A DNA stretch of 64,000 nucleotides from Nodosilinea sp. P-1105 (GTDB lineage Bacteria; Cyanobacteriota; Cyanobacteriia; Phormidesmidales; Phormidesmidaceae): the NCBI RefSeq assembly GCF_012911975.1, contig NZ_SMDQ01000015.1, positions 35,938 through 99,937 on the forward strand, written 5' to 3'. The notes beneath the pieces are model-generated. The model made no database searches. It had not been told where the DNA came from and worked only from the letters and a program-made list of their open reading frames with translations. Shown here piece by piece: positions 56,565 through 64,000 of this stretch; the stretch's first letter is position 1; each line of letters opens with the position of its first letter. The position numbers were made by a program, and so were the translations under genes.

Positions 56565-56664
56565 GGCGACTTTCGCTGCCTGCTCTAGGACATGGGTGGC
56601 GCTGATTCGGGGCTGGTGGGCAGTGCCCACCCTACGGGACTTCTGCCTTTCTTCACTAGGTCTA

Positions 56665-57108
56665 TTATGATTTGTACCGCTGGGTCCACCAAACCAGGCA
56701 ATCGCAGAGCTGCGTGAGGACGGCTTGGGCTACCCGCCGATCTTCCAAGGTCAATATCACCTCTGTTTCACCCACTTTTATCGGTACAGATCCCCAAAAC
56801 TGCCCGGCAATCTGCTTCAGTTCTTCAGGTTTCCCGCCTTTCTTTAGCGGTTTCGGCAGATGGATCTGCGCCTCACCCATGGTCTTACGAAAGACTTTCC
56901 AGGTATCGTGCCAGTAGAGCCCCTTATCCCGCTCGTCCTTTTTGTTTTTTGACAGCAGCCGTACATGCTCGCCCCAGAACCGCTCTAGGCCAAAGGCTAC
57001 CGTCGTTCTCATTTTGTAGGACTGGTTGAGGGAATCCTGCGATCGCGCCAAAGCATCCAGCACCAGCTCCTGGGCAATTTCATCTAGCTTGTAGGTATGC
57101 CAGGTCAT
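56665..57108 (-). CDS. Putative Cmr5-position small subunit (Cas11-like)
   Basis: 147 residues, mostly helical. No strong motif is recognised; the place between Cmr4 and the last RAMP gene, the size and the helical character fit the small subunit Cmr5 (Cas11), which coats the target RNA groove. The C-terminus LTLEDRRVAQAVLTQLCDCLVWW looks conserved in this operon type. The start MTWHTYKLDEIAQ follows the Cmr4 gene by one base. The assignment is inference from context. Confidence 0.6.
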   Translation of the reverse strand: MTWHTYKLDEIAQELVLDALARSQDSLNQSYKMRTTVAFGLERFWGEHVRLLSKNKKDERDKGLYWHDTWKVFRKTMGEAQIHLPKPLKKGGKPEELKQIAGQFWGSVPIKVGETEVILTLEDRRVAQAVLTQLCDCLVWWTQRYKS

Positions 57109-57109
57109 C

Positions 57110-58120
57110 TTAAACCCCTCCTAAGGTCACACGACAATGGCCGAAGCCAATGGACTCCAGCCCACCAAAGTACAAATCCTGGGTTGGCTGGCGTTTATTT
57201 TCAGCTTCCATCCCAAAGGGTTGCCAATCCGGCAGCTTGAGCGCCACCGGAAACGCCAGATAGCTGCCCTCTGGCAACGCTTCCACGTTGAAAAATGCTC
57301 CCCCCGCCACCTTTTTTTCAGTATCCGCCAGCTTCACTCGGGTCTGCCGAAATAGGGCCATGTCGTGGATCATGGCGATGTCATTGTCATCCACAATCAC
57401 CACATCTTTGGCGTTTAGCCCCTGGCAGTGCTGAATCCAGGGCGTGATCTCATCCTCCTCTACCAGGTTAGGAATCTCCAAATAGCCCAGGTTAAAAAAC
57501 AGCAGCTTGCGATCGGGCTTGTCTGCCTCCCCTGGAATCGTTTTTCCCTCCAGAGTTTTAGCTGCGGTGTAAGCATCGGGCACGGTGGCTGTAATGCTGG
57601 GATTCATCAACTTGTAGCGAGCCAGCAATCGGGGAGAGCTAACCCACACCACGGGTTGCCCTGGGCAAAATACCGGCAACCACAGCAATGAAGCATATTC
57701 AAACTTCACCAGCGCCTCAGTGGTGCCGCCATCGTTCTGACCCTCTACAGCTTCATGGCCGTACCACAGGTGTTCATTAAAGGCATTGGGTGCCTGCCAA
57801 TTGTGAGGTTTAGCCTGGCTTTCTAGCCATTTCAGCCGAGGAACAAGGGTTGTCTTGCCGTCTTTCTCGACTTCAATGTCCTGTTGGTACGGGTCAGGAA
57901 TCTCGATGCCCTGATCGGCCAACTGTTGCTCTAGCCATGCCTGGCGCTGACCTCGCATATCGGCGCGAAAGCGACCGCGAATGGAGCTGCCGGGGATAAT
58001 GCCGGTCTGGGTGAACTGGTCTCGAAAGATCAAGTTCAGGTTGCCGGTTTCTTCTCCGGCGCTGGCCCCCACATGGAGCGGGGCCAGGGTTTCGATGATG
58101 CCGTAGGCTTTCTGATACAT
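57110..58120 (-). CDS. cmr4: Cmr4-like RAMP backbone protein
   Basis: 336 residues from MYQKAYGIIETLAPLHVG. The RAMP start (LAPLHVGASAG) and the GIIPGSSIRGRFRADMRG loop match Cmr4/Cas7, which forms the repeated backbone of the type III-B complex. At the position of the catalytic Asp (Pyrococcus Cmr4 Asp26, in VVDQPIQRE) this protein has NLNLIFRD, with Leu aligned to the Asp. Target RNA cleavage is therefore doubtful. The frame is open to 58243, overlapping cmr3; ATG 58120 is the natural start. It is a member of the same operon. Confidence 0.85.
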   Translation of the reverse strand: MYQKAYGIIETLAPLHVGASAGEETGNLNLIFRDQFTQTGIIPGSSIRGRFRADMRGQRQAWLEQQLADQGIEIPDPYQQDIEVEKDGKTTLVPRLKWLESQAKPHNWQAPNAFNEHLWYGHEAVEGQNDGGTTEALVKFEYASLLWLPVFCPGQPVVWVSSPRLLARYKLMNPSITATVPDAYTAAKTLEGKTIPGEADKPDRKLLFFNLGYLEIPNLVEEDEITPWIQHCQGLNAKDVVIVDDNDIAMIHDMALFRQTRVKLADTEKKVAGGAFFNVEALPEGSYLAFPVALKLPDWQPFGMEAENKRQPTQDLYFGGLESIGFGHCRVTLGGV

Positions 58121-58158
58121 AGGGAAATAAAGAATAACGAAAAAAAGAACGTCGTTGG

Positions 58159-59268
58159 TCAGGCAGCCGACAGGGGCAAGGCCAGCCCACAGCCCCAGCG
58201 CTTGAAGGAATAGCCCTCCTTTGGGAACTGCTCTGCGGGCCATTGCAACCAGGGGGGAAGCGATCGCTCCATCACATAGACACTCCCAGAGGGAACAGCA
58301 TAACGACCTCGGGACAGAAGTTTCGGTTGTTTTTCTTGGTGTATATCGTTACCGGCCTCATCTTGTTGATTGCCCATACGAAACCGAAATGGCCGAGGGC
58401 GCTGGGTCAGCAAAGCCTGAACCGCGTTGCCATCTGGCCAGGAGAGAGAACCCGTGTCTTTATGGCGGCAGGGAGCCCGGTAGGACAGACGATTTGACCC
58501 CCACACCCCAGGGCAGACCAGCGAGAAATGATCGCCCACTGGCTGATCCAGCAGCGATCGCACGTACTCACCAGGTTGAATTTTGTGGGATGTGATTTGC
58601 ACCAGGTGACCCTCCCCCCCAAACCGATAGACCGAGTTCTCTGGCAGGGGGGCATTGCTCAGGTACACCAGGCAAACCTCTGGGTCGAGCTGGATGCCGT
58701 ATTCCAGAAATAAGCTGCCAAGATCGCCATTTGAGCCCACGCTGCGCCGTTCCTCCTCCCGCAGGCGAGGGTGCAGGTGGGGCACTGGCTTCCAGGGCGC
58801 GTCTCGCACGGGAATTGGGTCAAAGGGCTGGGGCGATCGCAACGTCGCCCAATCTTTCAACCCTATCCAGGTGTCTGCTTGACGGTGCTTGTAGTCCTTG
58901 TCCTGATCGTTGACAAAGGATTCAGGCTGCCAGCGGCCATCCCGCCAGACCAGCCGATGCCGAATGTGATGGTCTCGCACCCAGGCATGAAAGGGAGTGG
59001 GCACATAGATATTCTCTGGCTCGGTGGTCTTGGCCCAGAACGGCCCGGCTAGTAGCAGCGCCCCCAGAATGTCGGGCTGGTCTCGATATTGGGCGGCATA
59101 GATCCCCGACAGGGTGGGGGTGTCGGGGGGAAAGTGGGCACCCGATCGCCCCACCAGGTTTTCGGGAGACAAAAATCGCCCCTTGCTGCCGTAGAGCAAC
59201 CCCAGGGGATGGATCAAAATCCGGTGGGTGAACTGGGTAAAACGAGGGTTATTCGAGGCATTAACCAT
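58159..59268 (-). CDS. cmr3: Type III-B CRISPR protein Cmr3
   Basis: 369 residues. The N-terminal RHRILIHPLGLLYGSKGRF-like start and PTLSGIYAAQYRD, the middle VYRFGGEGHLVQI and the C-terminal VPSGSVYVMER with a final Gly-rich WGCGLALPL match Cmr3 (Cas5-group), which binds the 5' crRNA handle and contacts Cas10. It starts two bases after the Cas10 stop codon and runs to just before cmr4. Homologues in the family vary a lot, so assignment rests on order and motif together. Confidence 0.83.
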   Translation of the reverse strand: MVNASNNPRFTQFTHRILIHPLGLLYGSKGRFLSPENLVGRSGAHFPPDTPTLSGIYAAQYRDQPDILGALLLAGPFWAKTTEPENIYVPTPFHAWVRDHHIRHRLVWRDGRWQPESFVNDQDKDYKHRQADTWIGLKDWATLRSPQPFDPIPVRDAPWKPVPHLHPRLREEERRSVGSNGDLGSLFLEYGIQLDPEVCLVYLSNAPLPENSVYRFGGEGHLVQITSHKIQPGEYVRSLLDQPVGDHFSLVCPGVWGSNRLSYRAPCRHKDTGSLSWPDGNAVQALLTQRPRPFRFRMGNQQDEAGNDIHQEKQPKLLSRGRYAVPSGSVYVMERSLPPWLQWPAEQFPKEGYSFKRWGCGLALPLSAA

Positions 59269-59270
59269 GG

Positions 59271-61163
59271 TCAGGCGGCAGTACGGTGATCAGCTTGGGT
59301 TTGGTCGGTAGGGTTAAAGAGGTGGAAACCCACCTCGGCCAGGGCAATGACCCAGGCATTGAAGGCGGCTTGTTGTTGGTCTAGGCCAGCGTCTTTCAGG
59401 TCGTCGCTGAGAATGCCGCTTTGGCTGTCCTGGGTCCAGAGGAGGCTATGTGCGCCAAACAGCGCCTCAGGATTGCCCTCCAACAGGGCTTCCCCGGTAT
59501 CTGGATCGACAAAATAGAGGTTGAACAGGGCCAGGGCCACCTGGTGATTACCCCGAAACCCATGGCGAGCTTTGAGGGTGGCCACATCGTTATACAGGTG
59601 GGTCCAGTTTTGGTGTTTGGGATGGGGGCGATGGGGAGAACGAGCATGGCGATCGCAATATCCCCCCACAATTTTGGGCAATAGCCACCAGGGACAGGTC
59701 CATTCCAGATAGGTACCGCTGCTGAAGAGCACCCGCAGGCACAAGCGATCGCGCCCACTGTGCTTGGCAGTTTGTTCCGCCAGTTCGCAGTGCTGCAAAA
59801 TATCTCGCTGGGGCACCTGGGACGACGCCCAGACAAACCCCACACTGGGCGTCACTGGCTTGATGTCTTCGATCCCTCCGTCACCCCGATGCCAGACATT
59901 TTCTTTAAAGCGGCATAGCCATGCGATCGCCTGGCCAGGATTTTCCGCCGGGTGAAACACCCCCAGGAAGTCGTCCCCCCCGGCAAAGACAATCCGCCCC
60001 TGATTCTGGTCGAAGCTGTCTTTCAGCCCTTTGCCCCACCGTCGCATTTGATGGCTGAAGCCACTCAGGTTTTGGGCTGCGGTGGCCGGATTTTGAGTAA
60101 TGTCTCGAATATGGTGCCCGGCGCGATCGCCATCACCGCGAAACCAACCCATGGGTAAGTCGGTCTTCCACAGGTTGACCTCCTTAAAGCTCTTTGGCAA
60201 TTCCTCTAGCAAGGAGTCGTCGCCACGCTGTCGGGCTAAATCAGGAATGGTCCTAGCCACAGTCCGCAGGGTAAACAGCCGCTTGGTCAGTTCCGGAATG
60301 CTGAGCTGCTCTCGATGGGTGACAATAGCTTCCCCTAATGCCTCAGCCAGCTTCTTTCTTAAGGTTGAATGCTCTGGATGATCAGCGGCTTCGGCCCCCG
60401 GTAGCCCGACCTCATAGCGCGTTGCCAACGTGCGTAAGCGAGCAGCGGGGTCTTGGCGGAAATTAGCTAAGTCGTCTTCTAAAATCGCGGCCCCAATTTT
60501 CTGGTTCAGTACCTCGAAGAAACTGCGAATCTGCTGATCAGCCTCGGCCATCGATCGCCGCTTCGGCGCAATATTCAGCCCTAGCCCTGGCCAGGCAATG
60601 GCATCTGCCCCCGATAGGGTCGAGCTTTCCCCCACCCAGTTGATGCCCACCCAGTCGCGATCGCTCTCTTCCTCAACAATCGCCGCCAACGCCTCTGAAA
60701 TACTGGGTCTCTGCACCCAGAAAAATTCCCAAGCATGGGTTTTCCACTGCTGCCAATCCCGATCCCAGGGGAGAGTGTGGGCCGGACTGTCAGGCCATGA
60801 CCTTGCTTGAACCCACTGCTTGTAATGGTTATCAATCCACTCCTGACGTTCGGTGCAAACCCAGGCCCGGCAGGCATCCATAATTTGCCCCCAGGCTTGC
60901 AAAAAAGCAGCCCTGGCCTGGGCCTCCGTAAAGTCGCCCTGAATCACAATCTGATCGGGGGTGCCCATGCGAATATTTATCCGGGCCGGAGAGATGACCG
61001 CATCTTCGCCTAAGGCTTGGCGGGCTGCGCCACAGACCGAATCAGCCAGGTAAGACAGAATAAAAGAACTGCCATATAAGTCCCGCAGCTTGCGGGTTTT
61101 TTCGATAAATTCTGTGACCGGGGAAAAGGTAATTGCGGTAAACACCGGTTCTGCCATGGTCAT
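59271..61163 (-). CDS. cmr2: Cas10/Cmr2, type III CRISPR signature protein with cyclase motif
   Basis: 630 residues. Residues 8-42 (FTAITFSPVTEFIEKTRKLRD in two parts) are the first strands of the N-terminal Palm domain; there is no HD nuclease domain in front, so ssDNA cleavage is not expected. The first Palm has GDGDRAGHH (343-351). The second Palm has the cyclase motif GGDD at 395-398 (FAGGDDFLGVF), which makes cyclic oligoadenylate from ATP on target RNA binding. The C-terminal part carries the four-helix region. Cmr2 size without HD fits. It follows the S-4TM-like gene by 49 bases and precedes cmr3 by two. Confidence 0.92.
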   Translation of the reverse strand: MTMAEPVFTAITFSPVTEFIEKTRKLRDLYGSSFILSYLADSVCGAARQALGEDAVISPARINIRMGTPDQIVIQGDFTEAQARAAFLQAWGQIMDACRAWVCTERQEWIDNHYKQWVQARSWPDSPAHTLPWDRDWQQWKTHAWEFFWVQRPSISEALAAIVEEESDRDWVGINWVGESSTLSGADAIAWPGLGLNIAPKRRSMAEADQQIRSFFEVLNQKIGAAILEDDLANFRQDPAARLRTLATRYEVGLPGAEAADHPEHSTLRKKLAEALGEAIVTHREQLSIPELTKRLFTLRTVARTIPDLARQRGDDSLLEELPKSFKEVNLWKTDLPMGWFRGDGDRAGHHIRDITQNPATAAQNLSGFSHQMRRWGKGLKDSFDQNQGRIVFAGGDDFLGVFHPAENPGQAIAWLCRFKENVWHRGDGGIEDIKPVTPSVGFVWASSQVPQRDILQHCELAEQTAKHSGRDRLCLRVLFSSGTYLEWTCPWWLLPKIVGGYCDRHARSPHRPHPKHQNWTHLYNDVATLKARHGFRGNHQVALALFNLYFVDPDTGEALLEGNPEALFGAHSLLWTQDSQSGILSDDLKDAGLDQQQAAFNAWVIALAEVGFHLFNPTDQTQADHRTAA

Positions 61164-61212
61164 TCATCAATAAAACGAACAATATAGAAAGCGACTCGGG
61201 CGCTAGCCGGAC

Positions 61213-62139
61213 CTAGCTAACTTGATCTTGGGCGGCTTTAGCCTCTTGAACCAGGTCTTCAGCTGCTTTATTCATCAAATCTTGATTCTCATCCCGCAGA
61301 CGGCGGTAAAACCAATTAAAAATCAATGGACTAGCGGCACGATTCTTAAAAATGGCGTCCTGTAGCCCAACTGAATACTGATAGAGCGTATCCGGGGTTT
61401 CCCGATTATTCAGCGCCCTTTGCCAAATATCGTTGACCCTATCCCTCAGCTGATCGAGCCGGTTGGCGGCCTCCATGTTGTCTCGGTACTGGGTGATGCC
61501 CAGCACCAGGGCCGGAATTAAAGGGGCTGCCACCACCAGAAAGAAGCTTTCCAACGTCAGTCCGCCAGCCACTCCCACCAGCAGCACCACCACCGCGAAA
61601 ATGGATAGGAGCATAATCACCCAACTCGCGTATCGCCGCCGCAAATCAGCATCCCACCAGCAGTTGGTGCGCTGACACACGAGTCGCGCCAGGGGCAACG
61701 ATAGCTGGCTTACGTTGGGGTACCAATCCCTGAGTCGCTCATAGGTCGGGTTAGTTTTGCGATAGCGCCGATCTGCCCGGTAAATGACTTCAGGGTCAGG
61801 GGGTTGGCCAATATTATGAAAATCTTGCCAGTTCAGCTGAAAGAGATCGCAGTCGAAAAGCTGCTGTACTTTAGCCGCTTGCTTTTGCAGTTTTTTCTGG
61901 GTTGGGGTCAAATAAAACAGCCCCAGCAAGGTAACCAAAATCCCCCACAGGGCTGCATAAATCTGCAAGGTGGGAAATGCCGCGACCACCAGCACCCAGA
62001 CCAGCACCAGGGGCACACTCAGCAGCATATGGATTCCCATCAGCCGTTTGGCCTCTAGATAAAGCTGACTATAGGCCCCCAGCCGTTCAAGCTGTTGTGG
62101 TTCGTTTTGGGCCTGGGGAATTGCATTGAGATAAGTCAT
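61213..62139 (-). CDS. S-4TM-like four-helix membrane protein, putative pore-forming effector
   Basis: 308 residues from MTYLNAIPQA (the frame is open from a TTG at 62181). Four hydrophobic segments in two pairs (about 36-54, 58-77, 171-191 and 196-216) flank a soluble middle part with QRTNCWWDADLRRRY (156-170), and a charged C-terminal part ends FNWFYRRLRDENQDLMNKAAEDLV. This pattern matches the S-4TM family, predicted pore-forming effectors found with nucleotide second-messenger systems. It is the first gene of the cmr operon, 49 bases before cas10, so it is the candidate effector of the signal made by Cas10. No CARF or SAVED domain is present. The family call is from memory of motifs. Confidence 0.72.
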   Translation of the reverse strand: MTYLNAIPQAQNEPQQLERLGAYSQLYLEAKRLMGIHMLLSVPLVLVWVLVVAAFPTLQIYAALWGILVTLLGLFYLTPTQKKLQKQAAKVQQLFDCDLFQLNWQDFHNIGQPPDPEVIYRADRRYRKTNPTYERLRDWYPNVSQLSLPLARLVCQRTNCWWDADLRRRYASWVIMLLSIFAVVVLLVGVAGGLTLESFFLVVAAPLIPALVLGITQYRDNMEAANRLDQLRDRVNDIWQRALNNRETPDTLYQYSVGLQDAIFKNRAASPLIFNWFYRRLRDENQDLMNKAAEDLVQEAKAAQDQVS

Positions 62140-62428
62140 AGGATGGGGCAATGGCTGGAGCAAGGCCGTTAATCTTGGCAAGGTACAAGATAATGGCCGT
62201 CATAGGTTCTTTCACGTTCCCCTACGGTAATTCCGGATCGGGAAAGTAACTTAATCTGTTTAAGCTTTGACACGCAAGTCCTCAATCAAGCGATTTATCA
62301 TGCGTCTGTCCCCCCTACTCTTCGAGAAGCGCAAAGCGCTACCTCCCGTTCTGGGAGGAAGGGGCTGGGGGATGGAGAGCAAAACAGGGTTGCGCTATGC
62401 TGGCTCCATACTGGCGATCGCCCCATCC
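62140..62428. other. Divergent region between the cmr operon and a Uma2 gene
   Basis: About 290 bases that should hold the promoter of the cmr operon. The 62300-62380 part (CTACCTCCCGTTCTGGGAGG, GAAGCGCAAAGCGC) is a dispersed repeat with hairpins and is not coding. Confidence 0.5.
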
Positions 62429-63082
62429 ATGGAAATTCCTATGGTAACCGTCCCTCTCCCCGACGCCCATCCCATCAGCTTCACCGAGTTTCTGGCCTGG
62501 AAACCCGAGAATTTCCCCTACGAACTGCACCACGGTATTCCCATTGCTATGCAGCCCACCAGCGATCATGAAGAAGTTATTGCTTTTCTAAATGCTGTAC
62601 TGCTGGTCGAAGTGCAGCGGCGACAGCAGCCGCTGATCTTGCCCAAGCAAGCGTTAATCAAGCTGCCGGAGGAAGACACCGCCTACTTGCCTGATATTGC
62701 CTTGGTCAATCGTCCAGCCCTATCCCAAGAACCCCTTTGGAAAAAGGCATCGACCATTACCCAGGGCAGTTCAGTGCCGCTAGTCATAGAAGTGGTGAGC
62801 ACCAACTGGCGGGTAGACTATGGCAAAAAGTTGGTTGATTATGAGGCCCTGGGCATTGTCGAATATTGGATTGTGGATTATCTAGGATTGGGGGGACGCC
62901 GCTACATTGGCAATCCTAAGCGTCCTACCTTGTCGATCTATACCCTGGTTGATGATGAGTACCAGGTCAACCAATTTCGCGGACCCGAGGTGATCCAATC
63001 GGTGTTGTTTCCAGAGCTGGCGATCGCAGCTGAAACTATCCTACAGGCTGGCAAAATGCAAAGTCTTTATGATGGCCGTTGA
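62429..63082 (+). CDS. Uma2 family protein flanking the CRISPR operon
   Basis: 217 residues from MEIPMVTVPLPDA (or four residues shorter from MVTVPLP). The fold marks are FPYELHHGIPIAM, Asp in AYLPDIALV, Glu in PLVIEVVSTN and DYGKKLVDYEALGIVEYWIVD with Lys in place. The active site looks intact. The reading frame upstream of 62429 is derived from a repeat. It is divergent from the S-4TM-like gene and 189 bases before the truncated cas1. Function is unknown. Confidence 0.83.
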   Translation: MEIPMVTVPLPDAHPISFTEFLAWKPENFPYELHHGIPIAMQPTSDHEEVIAFLNAVLLVEVQRRQQPLILPKQALIKLPEEDTAYLPDIALVNRPALSQEPLWKKASTITQGSSVPLVIEVVSTNWRVDYGKKLVDYEALGIVEYWIVDYLGLGGRRYIGNPKRPTLSIYTLVDDEYQVNQFRGPEVIQSVLFPELAIAAETILQAGKMQSLYDGR

Positions 63083-63271
63083 TCTTTTGGGCCTTTTCCC
63101 AGCCATAGGGCACTTTGGGATGACCATCAGGCGATCGCAACCACAGTTCATCTCGCCTTTTTCAGCGAACTAACTACCCCCACCATCGAGTTCGATACCC
63201 CAGAGTTTTCCTGGGGCCAATCTGCTGTCTTTTGCTAAAGGCGAGTTCTACCATCCTATGGAGAATACGCT
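63083..63271. other. Intergenic region before truncated cas1
   Basis: 189 bases without a gene. It includes CCCCAGAGTTTTCCTGGGG, a hairpin at about 63200, which may be a regulatory or terminator element. Confidence 0.4.
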
Positions 63272-63934
63272 ATGTGTGATCTTTATCTGGTCGAGCAGGG
63301 TACCTATCTGCGCAAGGATCAGGGGCGCTTTGTGCTGCAGTCACGCCGTGACGAGGATCTAGAAATTCCGATTCGTGAAGTCGAGCGGATTTTGCTCTTT
63401 GGCAATATCCACCTCAGCACCGCCGCGATCGCGATCTGTCTGGGGCGGCAAATTCCAGTGGTGTTTTTGAGCCAGACTGGCCAATACAAGGGCCATCTTT
63501 GGGGGGTTGAGCGAGGTGATCTGGAGGCCGAGCGCCGCCAGTTCGGCCAGTATGCTGACGTCACTTTTCAGCTAGAAACGGCCCGTAGCATGATCCGGGG
63601 TAAGTTGACCAACTCTAGACAGCTTTTGCTACGCCTGAACCGTAAGCGTACCTTGGAGCCAGTGGCTCAGGTGATTGAGGGCATTCAGCGAGATGTTGCC
63701 GCCCTAGAGCGGGCCGAAACCCTAGATCAACTGCGGGGCTATGAAGGGATGACGGCGGCGCGCTACTTCCCGGCCCTGGGGCAGTTAATGATCAATCCAG
63801 ATCTGGTCTTTATGAAACGCAACCGTCGCCCACCCAAGGACCCGATCAATTCATTGTTGAGTTTTGGCTACACCCTGCTGTTCAACAATGTTATGAGCTT
63901 GATTTTGGCGGAGGGGTTAAACCTAGGGTGTTGA
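63272..63934 (+). pseudogene. cas1: Truncated cas1, CRISPR adaptation endonuclease
   Basis: 220 residues against the usual ~330. The N-terminal beta domain (MCDLYLVEQGTYLRKDQG, VERILLFGNIHLSTAAI) and the first part of the helical domain are good, including the first metal-binding Glu in LRGYEGMTAARYF. After MSLILAEGLNLG a TGA ends the frame where the family continues with PYLGxLH and the second metal site. The catalytic His and Asp are missing. The 66 bases that remain encode no Cas1 in any frame, so a mobile element or deletion is likely. Window end prevents further view. GGAG at 63261 precedes the ATG. Confidence 0.8.
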
Positions 63935-64000
63935 TTATGCTGGGGTAGTCGCGGCTACTTTTCATGCTACTTCTGTGTCGCCTGTTTTGGGATTCAAAAC

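Noticed and set aside
63920..64000. Group II intron 5' end as cause of the cas1 break
   Set aside because: The bases after the break (GTGTTG) match the GUGYG consensus only partly and too little sequence remains to test it.

Overview
The window reads as chromosome of a filamentous, probably non-heterocystous cyanobacterium of the Leptolyngbya/Nodosilinea type. The evidence is phosphoribulokinase, a CpcD-domain ferredoxin-NADP reductase (petH), the bicarbonate transporter BicA, an SLH-domain porin, HetR with a PatX-like RGSGR protein, frequent GCGATCGC (HIP1) octamers, and many dispersed palindromic repeats. The genus is inference; no rRNA or tRNA gene was seen.

Region by region. 0-18.5 kb: NCS2 nucleobase permease, SLH porin, an ion channel with RCK domain and an atypical selectivity filter, a small CxxC protein, a glycine-zipper secreted protein, prk, petH, homoserine dehydrogenase, a GDPD enzyme, a geranylgeranyl-reductase-like flavoprotein, a divergent pair of Uma2 genes, and a NikL-CbiM-CbiQ-CbiO nickel/cobalt ECF transporter. 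18.5-31.8 kb: replicative helicase dnaB carrying two inteins, rplI, a LapA-like membrane protein, a C-terminal processing protease, a PD-(D/E)XK-like protein, a HEAT-repeat M1 aminopeptidase, a conserved protein of unknown function, a SIMPL-domain protein and a DUF697 GTPase. 31.9-44.1 kb: queA, secG, gpmI, an ABC-F ATPase, a peptide-binding ABC lipoprotein and several conserved proteins of unknown function. 44.2-51.6 kb: hetR, a PatX-like peptide precursor with four RGSGR/RGTGR pentapeptides just upstream of hetR, two MscS-type channels, bicA, and a HIT-like nucleotide phosphorylase/adenylyltransferase.

52.6-64 kb is a defence island. A leftward operon reads: S-4TM-like four-helix membrane protein, Cas10/Cmr2, Cmr3, Cmr4, a putative Cmr5, a Uma2 nuclease-family gene, and a large double-RAMP protein. 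It runs into a co-oriented CRISPR array of 19 repeats. A divergent Uma2 gene and a truncated cas1 lie on the other side. Cas10 keeps the GGDD cyclase motif but has no N-terminal HD nuclease, and the Cmr4-like backbone appears to lack its RNA-cleaving aspartate. The sequence therefore suggests a type III system that acts mainly by cyclic-oligoadenylate signalling, with a membrane pore as the candidate effector.

The two most interesting signals are (1) the multi-copy RGSGR/RGTGR precursor next to hetR, which would yield several inhibitor pentapeptides from one protein, and (2) the S-4TM-led type III-B CRISPR operon. The intergenic DNA carries at least four dispersed repeat families, one copy of which is split by a 101-bp MITE with a TTA target duplication.
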